Shown here piece by piece: positions 1-5,726 of a stretch of DNA of 6,690 nucleotides. Below the pieces are notes generated by a model that was not told the DNA's origin, did not search any database, and was given only the letters and a program-made list of their open reading frames with translations. The stretch is from DASPTT01 sp035623275 (GTDB lineage: Bacteria > Actinomycetota > Acidimicrobiia > Acidimicrobiales > UBA8190). The stretch spans positions 1 through 6,690 of the forward strand of contig DASPTT010000049.1 in the NCBI GenBank assembly GCA_035623275.1, read 5' to 3'. Position 1 is the stretch's first letter; each line of letters starts with the position of its first letter. Position numbers and translations under genes: made by a program.

Positions 1-997
1 TGGCGGTGGTGAAGGTGCCCGGGTCGTTCTCGTCGAGCAGCGTCTGCCATGCCGGCACCGTGAAGGGGTCGGCCTTGGTGATCTGGCTCAGGCTGTACTG
101 GTCGGTGTGGGCGGCGACGTAGTCGGCACAGCCCTTGCCCAACAGCGGCAGCAGGCTCATCCCCAACGGGGTGAGGACCTGCTCCAGTGGTGCCGCGGCG
201 TCGCCGTAGGCCGCGTTGAACCCGCCCGCGGCCATGAGCAGGTAGTAGCGGTACGGGCTGCCCTGGAGGAACTGGTAGATGGCGAAGAATTGCGACGGGG
301 GGGCGCCGGCCACCACACCCTGGAGGTGGAGCTCGGGCGCGTAGCCGGCGCCGATGTGCAGCGCGAACATGGCCGTCTGCCCGCCCTCGGAGTGGCCCCA
401 CACGACGTAGCGGTCGCTGGCGTGCGCAGCCGGCAGGTGGCGCGCCGCGCGCACGATGTCGATCGTGTTGCGCGCCGCGCTCACCCCGACCAGGTAGGGC
501 AGCAACCCCGGCGTCCCCTCACCCTGGTAGTCGCTGGCGGTGACCTCCCAGCCCTGGTCGAGGAGCGCGTTGGCGAGCGGCACGTCGGCGGTGGGGTCGA
601 GGGACGGCGCGCACTGGTCGGCCATGCCGTTGGTGCCGTGCCCCCAGGTCACCACGGGGTACCCACCGCTGGGCGCACTGCGCGCCGGCACCACGATCAG
701 CCCGGTGACGGGGACCGGCGAGCCGGTGACCGACTCCGACACGTACATGACCCGGTAGGCGGTGCCGTGCAGTCCCGGTACGGCCACCACCTCCGACTTG
801 ATCAGGGTCCCCGCCCCGCCGGAGGGGAGCGGCTGGGGCACGGCGTAGAAGGCGGGAAGCCCCGCCGGCCCAGGGATGGACGACGAAGACGACGACGACG
901 AGCAGGCGCCGCTCACGGCCAGGACCACGACGGCCGACGCCACGGCCAGGGCGCGTCGCGCTCGCCCCGACGAACCGGTGATGCGTGCGGCGTCCAT
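1..997 (-). CDS. Secretory-lipase-family alpha/beta hydrolase, probable lipoprotein (3' end beyond window)
   Basis: The minus strand is open from an ATG at 997 to the window edge, giving 332 residues with no stop. The N-terminus is basic (Arg-rich to about residue 16), then has a hydrophobic core (about 17-28) and a Cys at 32 preceded by Ser-Gly-Ala. This is a slightly off-consensus lipobox, so a lipid anchor is likely but not certain. Eight serines (33-40) follow as a flexible linker. The hydrolase core shows the WGHGT oxyanion-type motif (118-122), SDYQGEGTPG (155-164), typical of the LIP family (PF03583), and the nucleophile elbow G-H-S-E-G-G with Ser203. The catalytic Asp and His should lie in the missing C-terminus. 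Family members usually cleave short or medium acyl esters outside the membrane; the substrate here is unknown. The upstream GGGGAGG lies rather far from the ATG, with a run of eight G between them. It is transcribed divergently from the aquaporin gene. Real gene: high confidence; exact substrate: unknown. Confidence 0.9.
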   Translation of the reverse strand, partial: MDAARITGSSGRARRALAVASAVVVLAVSGACSSSSSSSSIPGPAGLPAFYAVPQPLPSGGAGTLIKSEVVAVPGLHGTAYRVMYVSESVTGSPVPVTGLIVVPARSAPSGGYPVVTWGHGTNGMADQCAPSLDPTADVPLANALLDQGWEVTASDYQGEGTPGLLPYLVGVSAARNTIDIVRAARHLPAAHASDRYVVWGHSEGGQTAMFALHIGAGYAPELHLQGVVAGAPPSQFFAIYQFLQGSPYRYYLLMAAGGFNAAYGDAAAPLEQVLTPLGMSLLPLLGKGCADYVAAHTDQYSLSQITKADPFTVPAWQTLLDENDPGTFTTA

Positions 998-1130
998 GAC
1001 ACCCCCCCCGGTGACCTCCCCGTCATAGCAGGGCCCCGGGCGCTCCGGGCGGCACGGGCAGAGCCGCGGGCCTCCCCGTAGCATCGGCGGCGGGGCCGGC
1101 TCGTGGCGTCGGCGCCGAGGGGAGGGGTCG
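998..1130. promoter_or_regulatory. Divergent intergenic region between lipase and aquaporin genes
   Basis: This 133-base gap separates the two divergent start codons and must hold both promoters. On the plus strand TAGCAT (1079-1084) fits the actinobacterial -10 pattern TANNNT and would give a leader of about 40 bases, but no convincing -35 box is visible. CCTCCCCG followed by TAGCA occurs twice, at 1015-1030 (with three extra bases) and at 1071-1083. On the minus strand no clear -10 stands out. A run of eight C (1002-1009), G on the coding strand, lies four bases from the lipase ATG. Promoter assignments are weak inferences. Confidence 0.4.
1117..1125 (+). promoter_or_regulatory. Strong ribosome binding site deciding the aquaporin start
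   Basis: GAGGGGAGG lies five bases before ATG 1131 and pairs well with the anti-Shine-Dalgarno end of 16S rRNA. The competing internal ATG at 1206 has no purine-rich stretch at this spacing, so the longer N-terminus is preferred. Confidence 0.7.
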
Positions 1131-1988
1131 ATGCCCGAGAGCGTGCAGGGCGCAGGTGAGGTGCGTGGCCAGCGAGCCCCGTTCCAAGGTCTCCTGCCCC
1201 GGGGCATGGGCGAGACCTCCAACGCCATCCTCCACCAGTTCGACTTCTGGGACGACCGCTACGAGGCCAGGCGGCTCTTCTCGGAACTGCTGGGCACGTT
1301 CTTCCTGGTCCTGGTGGCCGTGGGCGGCGGCATGGTCAACGCCCGCTTCGGCGGCAGCGCCGTGCCCTACGGGGCGCTGGTGGTGGCGCCGGCGCTCATG
1401 GTGGCGGCGATCATCCTCTTCATGGGCGCGGTGTCGGGCGCGCACCTCAACCCGGCCGTGAGCATCTCCTTCGCCCTGCGCGGCGACTTCCCCTGGAAGC
1501 GCGTGCCCGCGTACGTCGTCACCCAATTCGCCGGCGCCATCCTGGCGACCCTCCTGCTGTGGGCGCTGATCGGCAAGCAGGGCGCCGCCGGCCTGACCCT
1601 GCCGGGCCACGGCATCTCCACGGGCACGGCCATGCTGTGGGAGATCGTGCTCACCGCGGGCCTGGTGAGCACGATCCTCGGCACTGCGTCGGGCGCCCAG
1701 GCGCTGGGCCCGATCGCGGCGATCGGCGTGGGCAGCTACATCGCGCTGGCGGGGCTGTGGGGGTCCCCGGTCAGCGGCGCGTCCATGAACCCGGCCCGCT
1801 CGCTCGGCCCCGCGCTGGTCAAGGGCGACTGGACGTCGTGGTGGGCGTACCTCGTCGGTCCCATCGTGGGTGGGATCATCGCCGCGGGCTTCGCCTTCAT
1901 CCTCCGCGGCCGCGGGGGTGGGGTCGCCGGGCGCGCCGCCGCGCAGGGCACGCTCGGCGAGGCGTGGCAGCCGGGCCCGGTCGACTGA
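1131..1988 (+). CDS. MIP-family aquaporin / small-solute channel
   Basis: The product is a 285-residue major intrinsic protein forming a passive membrane pore for water or small neutral solutes. Six hydrophobic segments are visible (about 50-70, 81-100, 125-146, 166-186, 192-210, 237-258). The two half-helices carry SGAHLNPAVS (Asn107-Pro-Ala) and SGASMNPARS (Asn220-Pro-Ala-Arg). Glu52 in helix 1 is the usual conserved Glu. Counting back from the NPA boxes against E. coli AqpZ, the four selectivity-filter positions are Pro87, Gly208, Ala217 and Arg223. AqpZ has Phe, His, Thr and Arg there, so this pore looks wider and less aromatic, closer to plant NIP-like filters, and may pass more than water. 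The N-terminus (about 49 residues before helix 1) is long for a bacterial member, and the Gly-rich C-terminal tail of about 26 residues is probably cytoplasmic. The gene stands alone, convergent with the next one. Family is certain; substrate is not. Confidence 0.95.
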   Translation: MPESVQGAGEVRGQRAPFQGLLPRGMGETSNAILHQFDFWDDRYEARRLFSELLGTFFLVLVAVGGGMVNARFGGSAVPYGALVVAPALMVAAIILFMGAVSGAHLNPAVSISFALRGDFPWKRVPAYVVTQFAGAILATLLLWALIGKQGAAGLTLPGHGISTGTAMLWEIVLTAGLVSTILGTASGAQALGPIAAIGVGSYIALAGLWGSPVSGASMNPARSLGPALVKGDWTSWWAYLVGPIVGGIIAAGFAFILRGRGGGVAGRAAAQGTLGEAWQPGPVD

Positions 1989-2007
1989 TCCCCGCCACCG
2001 GAGGGGA
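1989..2007. terminator. Possible short bidirectional stem between convergent genes
   Basis: The entire 19-base gap between the aquaporin stop and the opposite-strand stop is bounded by TCCCC (1989-1993) and GGGGA (2003-2007). These can form a 5-bp stem with a 9-base loop on either strand. There is no T-tract, so termination here is only a suggestion. Confidence 0.25.
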
Positions 2008-2571
2008 CTACGCCGAAGGCTGCGGCGCCGTAGCGGGAGGCGACCAGGCGGGGTCCCGGCCGAAGAAACCGAGCAGCCGGTCCTGGACCGGCGCGCCGTC
2101 GGGGACGGGCACCGGCGGCCCGAAATCGTCGGACGCCTCGAATTGCTCCTTGTTGGCCTCGGCGCGCTCCAACCCGATCCGGCACAGCCGAGGGTCGAGG
2201 GCGACCTCCCCGCCCACCGCTCGGCGCAGATCCCACGTGTGCACCAGGACGTCGGTGGTGAGGATCCCCAGCAGGCGGGTGCGTCCCTCGTCGAGCGCCT
2301 CGGGCCGCGCCAGGGCGGTGAACAGGGCCTCGACGGTGACCGCCCAACGCGCCTCGGGGTCGTCCTTGGGGCGGTCCGGCTTGGCCTCCAGGGGGCGGAG
2401 CAGCAACACGTCGTGGAAGCCGATGACGTGCTCGACCACCCCCCTGGCGTCCCATCCCGGGCACGGCGACGGTGCGTCCCAGGACCCGGGGGCCGAGCGC
2501 ACGGCGGCGCTGAACCCGGCGCAGGCGAGGCGGTGGTCCTCGATCACCTCGGCCACGTCGCCCTGGGGCAC
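2008..2571 (-). CDS. Maleylpyruvate isomerase N-terminal / TIGR03086-like putative metal-binding protein
   Basis: From GTG 2571 the product is 187 residues. SWDAPSPCPGWDARGVVEHVIG (30-51) is the hallmark of the mycothiol-dependent maleylpyruvate isomerase N-terminal domain, a DinB-like four-helix fold. LTTDVLVHTWDL follows at 104-115, and LLGFFGRDPAW at 167-177 is typical of the TIGR03086 group. His48, Asp107 and His111 fall where the family binds a divalent metal (known members use His, Glu, His, so Asp107 is a conservative change). Members use, or are thought to use, mycothiol as thiol cofactor, but the reaction of this group is unknown. An ATG at 2706 in the same frame would overlap the HAD gene by 67 bases and add a low-complexity Arg/Pro/Ala leader. 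GTG 2571 is preferred because conserved sequence begins there and a -10 element sits at leaderless distance. The gene is last in the minus-strand cluster, 68 bases after the HAD stop. Confidence 0.87.
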   Translation of the reverse strand: MPQGDVAEVIEDHRLACAGFSAAVRSAPGSWDAPSPCPGWDARGVVEHVIGFHDVLLLRPLEAKPDRPKDDPEARWAVTVEALFTALARPEALDEGRTRLLGILTTDVLVHTWDLRRAVGGEVALDPRLCRIGLERAEANKEQFEASDDFGPPVPVPDGAPVQDRLLGFFGRDPAWSPPATAPQPSA

Positions 2572-2584
2572 GTCGAGGATTGTA
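2572..2584 (-). promoter_or_regulatory. Leaderless-type -10 promoter element for the TIGR03086-like gene
   Basis: On the minus strand TACAAT (2584-2579) is followed by seven bases and then GTG at 2571. This is the spacing expected if transcription starts at the first base of the start codon. There is no Shine-Dalgarno sequence before this GTG, which fits leaderless translation, common in actinobacteria. No recognisable -35 hexamer is seen at 16-18 bases upstream. It implies that the gene can be expressed apart from the genes upstream. Confidence 0.6.
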
Positions 2585-2639
2585 GGCCCGGCTCGTCGGC
2601 GTCCGGGGTTGGGTGACGGCGCCCGCAGCCCGGCGGTCG

Positions 2640-3323
2640 TCAGGTCGCGTCGTCGGCCAGCTCCGCCACTCGCCGCACGTGGCGGTGCTGGTGCGTCGAC
2701 CGGCACATGCGGAACGGGTCGAGGTGGATGGGGACCATGCCGGCCGCCTCGGCCCCCATGACGTCGTAGCGCACGCTGTCGCCCACGTAGGCGATCTCGG
2801 ACGGCGGGAGCCCGACGGCCGCGATGGCGGCGGCGAACACGCGCGGATCGGGCTTGGCCACGCCGGCCACCCCCGAGTCGGTGATGGCCAGGACCTCCAC
2901 GCCCTCCCCCGCACCGACCTGGCAGATCCGGTGCCGCCGCAGCTGCTCCTCGACGGTGCCGTCCGAATTGGAGACGATCCCGAGCGGCAGGCCGAGGCCC
3001 GCCAGCCTCCGCATGCCGTCGACCGAGTCACCCAGCCGGTGCTGCCACAGGGTGATGAGGGGCTTGGCGGCCAGGGCGCGAAACGCCTCCAGGGCCAGAC
3101 CTCGCTCCCCGTCGTCGATGTCCAAGGCGCCCAGGTAGCCGAACAGATAGGGGTCGTCGGCCGGCTCGCCCTCGTCGACGGCCGCCATGGCCTGGTAGTG
3201 CGCGCGCACGAAGTCGGCGGTGCCCACGGCCACCCCCGCGGCGGCCAGGGCCGGCGCGATGAGGGCACCGTCGGGCACGAGGAAGACGCCCCCGACGTCG
3301 AGGAGCACCCCGCCGAAGGTCAT
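2640..3323 (-). CDS. HAD-superfamily hydrolase (predicted phosphatase-like)
   Basis: From ATG 3323 the product is 227 residues, a normal size for a HAD hydrolase with an alpha-helical cap. Motif I is LLDVGGV with nucleophile Asp9, but the usual second Asp (general acid/base, DxD) is Gly11. Motif II is IVSNSDG with Ser118. Motif III is Lys157 in VAKPDPRVF. Motif IV is YVGDSVRYD with Asp182 and Asp187. The cap lies at about 15-105. Family members act on phosphate monoesters or related substrates in the cytoplasm with Mg2+. The DxGG version of motif I occurs in several HAD subfamilies and leaves the chemistry uncertain. The ATG overlaps the stop of the upstream DinB-like gene as ATGA (3323-3320), evidence for translational coupling. 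A longer in-frame start at 3374 is rejected because it would add 17 residues inside the upstream gene. The His-rich tail (residues 211-215) is unremarkable. Confidence 0.9.
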   Translation of the reverse strand: MTFGGVLLDVGGVFLVPDGALIAPALAAAGVAVGTADFVRAHYQAMAAVDEGEPADDPYLFGYLGALDIDDGERGLALEAFRALAAKPLITLWQHRLGDSVDGMRRLAGLGLPLGIVSNSDGTVEEQLRRHRICQVGAGEGVEVLAITDSGVAGVAKPDPRVFAAAIAAVGLPPSEIAYVGDSVRYDVMGAEAAGMVPIHLDPFRMCRSTHQHRHVRRVAELADDAT

Positions 3324-4006
3324 GGCGCCTCGCTCCTGTCCTCGATCTCCCAGGCGTGGTCCAGGACGTGCCACGCCACGCGCCGCGCCGCGTAGCGCGC
3401 CGTCCAGCCCTTGGCCGACGCCGGCGTCCCCGACCGCGCCCGGCGCAGGGCAGCGTCGAGCGCGTCACGGGCCGCCGACCGGGCACAGGCATCGTCGGCG
3501 GCCGCGACCGCGAGCGTGACGCCGAGCTTTCGGGCATAGGCGTTCTCCGCTTCCTGCACGTGCTCGACGATGGCGTCCCGGTCTCGTCCCCCACCTCGTG
3601 GCCCCTTTCGCAGGATCGCCGGCGCGTCGGCCACCACCGCGTCGAACACGGCCCACGAGCCCCGCACCAGGTCGGCGCGGCGCGCCGCGTCCGCCGCGGA
3701 CAGGGTGGCGCCCTCGGCCGCGGCCGGCGAGCCGGGCGCGCCGAAGTCGGTCGTGGCCGAGCCCGCCAGCCGCTCGAGCACGGCGAAGGCCGCGTCCCCC
3801 TCGGCGAAGGGGAAGGCGACCCCCGCGGCCTCGGCCACCGGCGCGTAGCGGGGGGCGTAGGCGGCGAGCGCCTCGAGGGCGAGCGCCTCGCCGCGCCCGG
3901 CGCGACACCAACCCGGCCAGTCGAGCGCCGAGGCGAAGACGAGGCGCTTGCCTTCCTCCAGCACGACCGCGACCGACGCGTCGGGGGCAGCGCGGCGGGT
4001 GGGCAC
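3320..4006 (-). CDS. Uncharacterised DinB-like protein with HicB-like N-terminal segment
   Basis: From GTG 4006 the product is 228 residues. The N-terminal part (11-58) reads as a short strand, then VFASALDWPGWCRAGR and an Ala/Leu helix, recalling the HicB-type pattern of a strand, a P-D/E-x-PG turn and a helix. The middle holds TTDFGAP (85-91) and RKGPRGGGRD (133-142), which I recognise as conserved blocks of a widespread actinobacterial family of unknown function. The C-terminal part is DinB-like: His149 in IVEHVQEAE, and His213 and His217 in AWHVLDHAWEIEDR, a plausible three-His metal site. DinB-fold enzymes often use low-molecular-weight thiols, but no reaction is known for this group. 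It starts 65 bases after the peptidase stop and ends in a 4-base ATGA overlap with the HAD gene. No Shine-Dalgarno is seen; GATGCT six bases before the GTG is a poor match to a leaderless -10. No in-frame ATG or GTG lies shortly upstream. Confidence 0.85.
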   Translation of the reverse strand: MPTRRAAPDASVAVVLEEGKRLVFASALDWPGWCRAGRGEALALEALAAYAPRYAPVAEAAGVAFPFAEGDAAFAVLERLAGSATTDFGAPGSPAAAEGATLSAADAARRADLVRGSWAVFDAVVADAPAILRKGPRGGGRDRDAIVEHVQEAENAYARKLGVTLAVAAADDACARSAARDALDAALRRARSGTPASAKGWTARYAARRVAWHVLDHAWEIEDRSEAP

Positions 4007-4018
4007 GGTCAGAGCATC

Positions 4019-4035
4019 GCGCGCGGGGTGCGCGC
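4019..4035. other. GC-only hairpin in the peptidase / DinB-like intergenic gap
   Basis: GCGCGC (4019-4024) and GCGCGC (4030-4035) flank the five bases GGGGT, giving a strong 6-bp stem. It lies 12 bases upstream of the DinB-like start and inside the 65-base gap after the peptidase stop. It could terminate or attenuate transcription between the two genes. There is no U-tract, and short GCGCGC repeats are common at this base composition. Confidence 0.3.
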
Positions 4036-4071
4036 CGCGACGAGCGGCCCGGTCGTGGACCAGGCCGGCGG

Positions 4072-5658
4072 TCAGCTGCTGCAGGTCGTGCCGTCGGCCG
4101 GCGTCGTCCCGGCGACGAGATAGGCGCCCACGATGGCGCGTACGCAGGCGCTGTAGAACTCGGCGACGTGGTCCTCGCCCACGCGGGTGACGAGGACGCC
4201 CCCCGCCAGCATGGACGCCACGTGCTGCGCCCACGCGTACGGCGTGGCCGGGTCCTTGGTCGTGCCCACCACCAGGATGGGGGGCGTCCCCGCGGCGGTG
4301 ATGACGTGCGGGAGCCGTGTCGCGGGCTCCTGCCATACGCCACAGCCGAGGATCCCCCAGATGAGCAGTGGACCGAACACGGGGGCCTGCGCCGCCGCGG
4401 CGGCGGCCATCGCCGGGTAGGCGGAGGGGTCCGAGGGCGAGGGATGGTCCAGGCAGTTGACGGCCGCGTTGGCGTCGGCGAGGTTGGGCGTCCCGTGTGC
4501 GGTGTAGCCGTCGGAGAGCGAGAGGATGGCCGCGCCGTTGCCGGCCTGGGCCTGCGCCAGGGCACCGGCCAGCGTCGGCCACGAGGAGCGGGCGTAGAGG
4601 GTGTCGAGCAGCGCGTCGTAGAACTCGCCCGGTCCCGCCCCGCGGCCGCCGTAGCCGGGGAGCATGTGGGCACGGCTGGTGGCGATGAGCGCCAGCAGCG
4701 CCGACGTGGGATCGCCCGCCGGCCGCCACGAGCAGCCCGTCGAGGCGCACCAGGCGAAGAAGTCGTCGAGCACGTTCTCGAACCCCACGGCCTGGTCCGA
4801 GGCCATCTGCACCATCGAGATCGAGGGGTCGATCACGCCGTCGAGCACCATGGCCCGCACGTGGGTCGGATAGAGCTCCGCGTAGGTCTCGCCGAGCAGG
4901 GTGCCGTAGGAGTGGCCGATGAAGGTCAGCTGGGCATCGCCGATCGCGGCCCGGATGCGGTCGAGGTCCATGGCCGTGTCGATGGTGCCGACCCAGCCGA
5001 GCTCGTAGCCCGACGCCGTCTTGCAGGCCGCCGCGTAGGTGGTGTCGTTGTCGAGCAGCGCCGTCTGCGACGCCGCGTCGGTGGGTGTCGGGTCCGGCAG
5101 CTGCGCCGGGCTGCCGGCCGCGCCCTCGCCGCAGTTGACCGGTACGCTCTGGCCCACCCCGCGGGGGTCGAACGACACGACGTCGAAGCGCGCCAGCACG
5201 TCGCCCGACAACGCGCCCAGCTCGTTGTAGAGGTCGTTGATGCCCGATGCCCCCGGGCCCCCGGGGTTGATCACCACCGAGCCGATCCGTGCCGCGGGGT
5301 CCTCGGCCGGATGGCGGGCCACGGCCACGGCGATGGACGGGCCCAGCGGCTGGGCGTAGTCCAGCGGGACCGTGACCGTCCCGCACTGGAGACCCGTACC
5401 GCAGGGGCTCCATACGATCGGCCGCACTGGCAACAGCGCCTGGGCCGGGGTGGTGGTCGTCGTGGTGGTGCTCGGCGCGCTGGTGGACGGCGCGACGGCG
5501 GCCCCGGGGTGGGACGCGCCCGGGCGGCCGGCGCCGGGCGTGGCGCAGCCGGCCAGCACGAGGGCGCCGGCGGCGGTGGCGAGGACCGCCCGGGCCAGGT
5601 GGCCCGCGGCGAGCGCCGGGTGGGGCGCGCCGCATGCGACCCCCTGACGCCCCGACAT
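4072..5658 (-). CDS. Secreted lipoprotein exopeptidase, alpha/beta-hydrolase with TAP-like C-terminus
   Basis: From ATG 5658 the product is 528 residues and resembles the Streptomyces tripeptidyl-aminopeptidase/SlpD-type serine exopeptidases. These remove short peptides from protein N-termini outside the cell. A lipoprotein signal ends in LAG-Cys38. A Ser/Thr/Pro linker (54-71) follows with seven consecutive Thr, as expected for a surface-tethered and possibly glycosylated spacer. The catalytic domain begins near 80. The oxyanion-side motif is NPGGPGASG (131-139), SFDPRGVGQS at 162-171 is typical, the nucleophile elbow is GHSYG with Ser250, and the acid and base are likely Asp469 (GTTKDPATPY) and His497 (GEDHVAE) in the TAP-like C-terminal region (PF08386). 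Cysteines at 86/92, 176/212, 304/309 and 402/439 may form disulfides. GTG 5688 would add ten residues; ATG 5658 is chosen because it gives a conventional signal peptide, though neither start has a clear ribosome binding site. It is first in the minus-strand cluster and divergent from the glycosylase. True substrate unknown. Confidence 0.92.
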   Translation of the reverse strand: MSGRQGVACGAPHPALAAGHLARAVLATAAGALVLAGCATPGAGRPGASHPGAAVAPSTSAPSTTTTTTTPAQALLPVRPIVWSPCGTGLQCGTVTVPLDYAQPLGPSIAVAVARHPAEDPAARIGSVVINPGGPGASGINDLYNELGALSGDVLARFDVVSFDPRGVGQSVPVNCGEGAAGSPAQLPDPTPTDAASQTALLDNDTTYAAACKTASGYELGWVGTIDTAMDLDRIRAAIGDAQLTFIGHSYGTLLGETYAELYPTHVRAMVLDGVIDPSISMVQMASDQAVGFENVLDDFFAWCASTGCSWRPAGDPTSALLALIATSRAHMLPGYGGRGAGPGEFYDALLDTLYARSSWPTLAGALAQAQAGNGAAILSLSDGYTAHGTPNLADANAAVNCLDHPSPSDPSAYPAMAAAAAAQAPVFGPLLIWGILGCGVWQEPATRLPHVITAAGTPPILVVGTTKDPATPYAWAQHVASMLAGGVLVTRVGEDHVAEFYSACVRAIVGAYLVAGTTPADGTTCSS

Positions 5659-5726
5659 GTCGCCACTGTGGCACGGGCATGCCCTCACGCCGTCGCGGCC
5701 GGCGCCGGTCGAGCGAGAATCGTGGC
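5659..5726. promoter_or_regulatory. Short divergent promoter region between exopeptidase and DNA glycosylase
   Basis: These 68 bases must serve both genes if the ATG 5658 and GTG 5727 starts are right. Three small palindromes are present: CCACTGTGG (5663-5671), GGGCATGCCC (5675-5684) and CCGGCGCCGG (5699-5708). On the plus strand GAGAAT (5715-5720) ends six bases before GTG 5727, and on the minus strand CACAGT (5670-5665) ends six bases before ATG 5658. Both are partial matches to TANNNT at leaderless spacing, and neither gene has a Shine-Dalgarno sequence. All of this is inference. Confidence 0.4.

Noticed and set aside
1206..1208. Internal ATG as the aquaporin start
   Set aside because: It has no good Shine-Dalgarno, whereas ATG 1131 has GAGGGGAGG at five bases spacing. 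It remains possible because residues 1-25 are not conserved in the family.
2572..2706. ATG 2706 as start of the TIGR03086-like gene
   Set aside because: It would overlap the HAD coding sequence by 67 bases and add a low-complexity leader. Conserved sequence and the -10 element support GTG 2571.
1559..2761. 400-residue plus-strand open frame overlapping the aquaporin and the TIGR03086-like gene
   Set aside because: It is an Arg-rich frame-shifted shadow; both overlapped genes have clear family signatures.
1736..3268. 510-residue minus-strand open frame spanning the HAD and TIGR03086-like genes
   Set aside because: It is a low-complexity alternative frame, incompatible with the intact HAD motifs I-IV and the MDMPI motifs in the other frames.
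3320..4006. HicAB toxin-antitoxin system
   Set aside because: The HicB-like pattern is only an N-terminal segment of a larger protein, and no small HicA-like double-stranded-RNA-binding ORF lies next to it.
3320..5680. Very long minus-strand open frame that joins the DinB-like frame to a continuous 786-residue protein
   Set aside because: Only its last 228 residues show family motifs. The rest is an out-of-frame, Arg/Gly/Pro-rich shadow of the exopeptidase gene, which has a complete signal peptide and catalytic triad in its own frame.
5634..5726. Upstream ATG 5634 as the DNA glycosylase start
   Set aside because: The catalytic proline must be the mature N-terminus, so translation has to begin at GTG 5727. 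The earlier ATG also lies inside the divergent exopeptidase gene.
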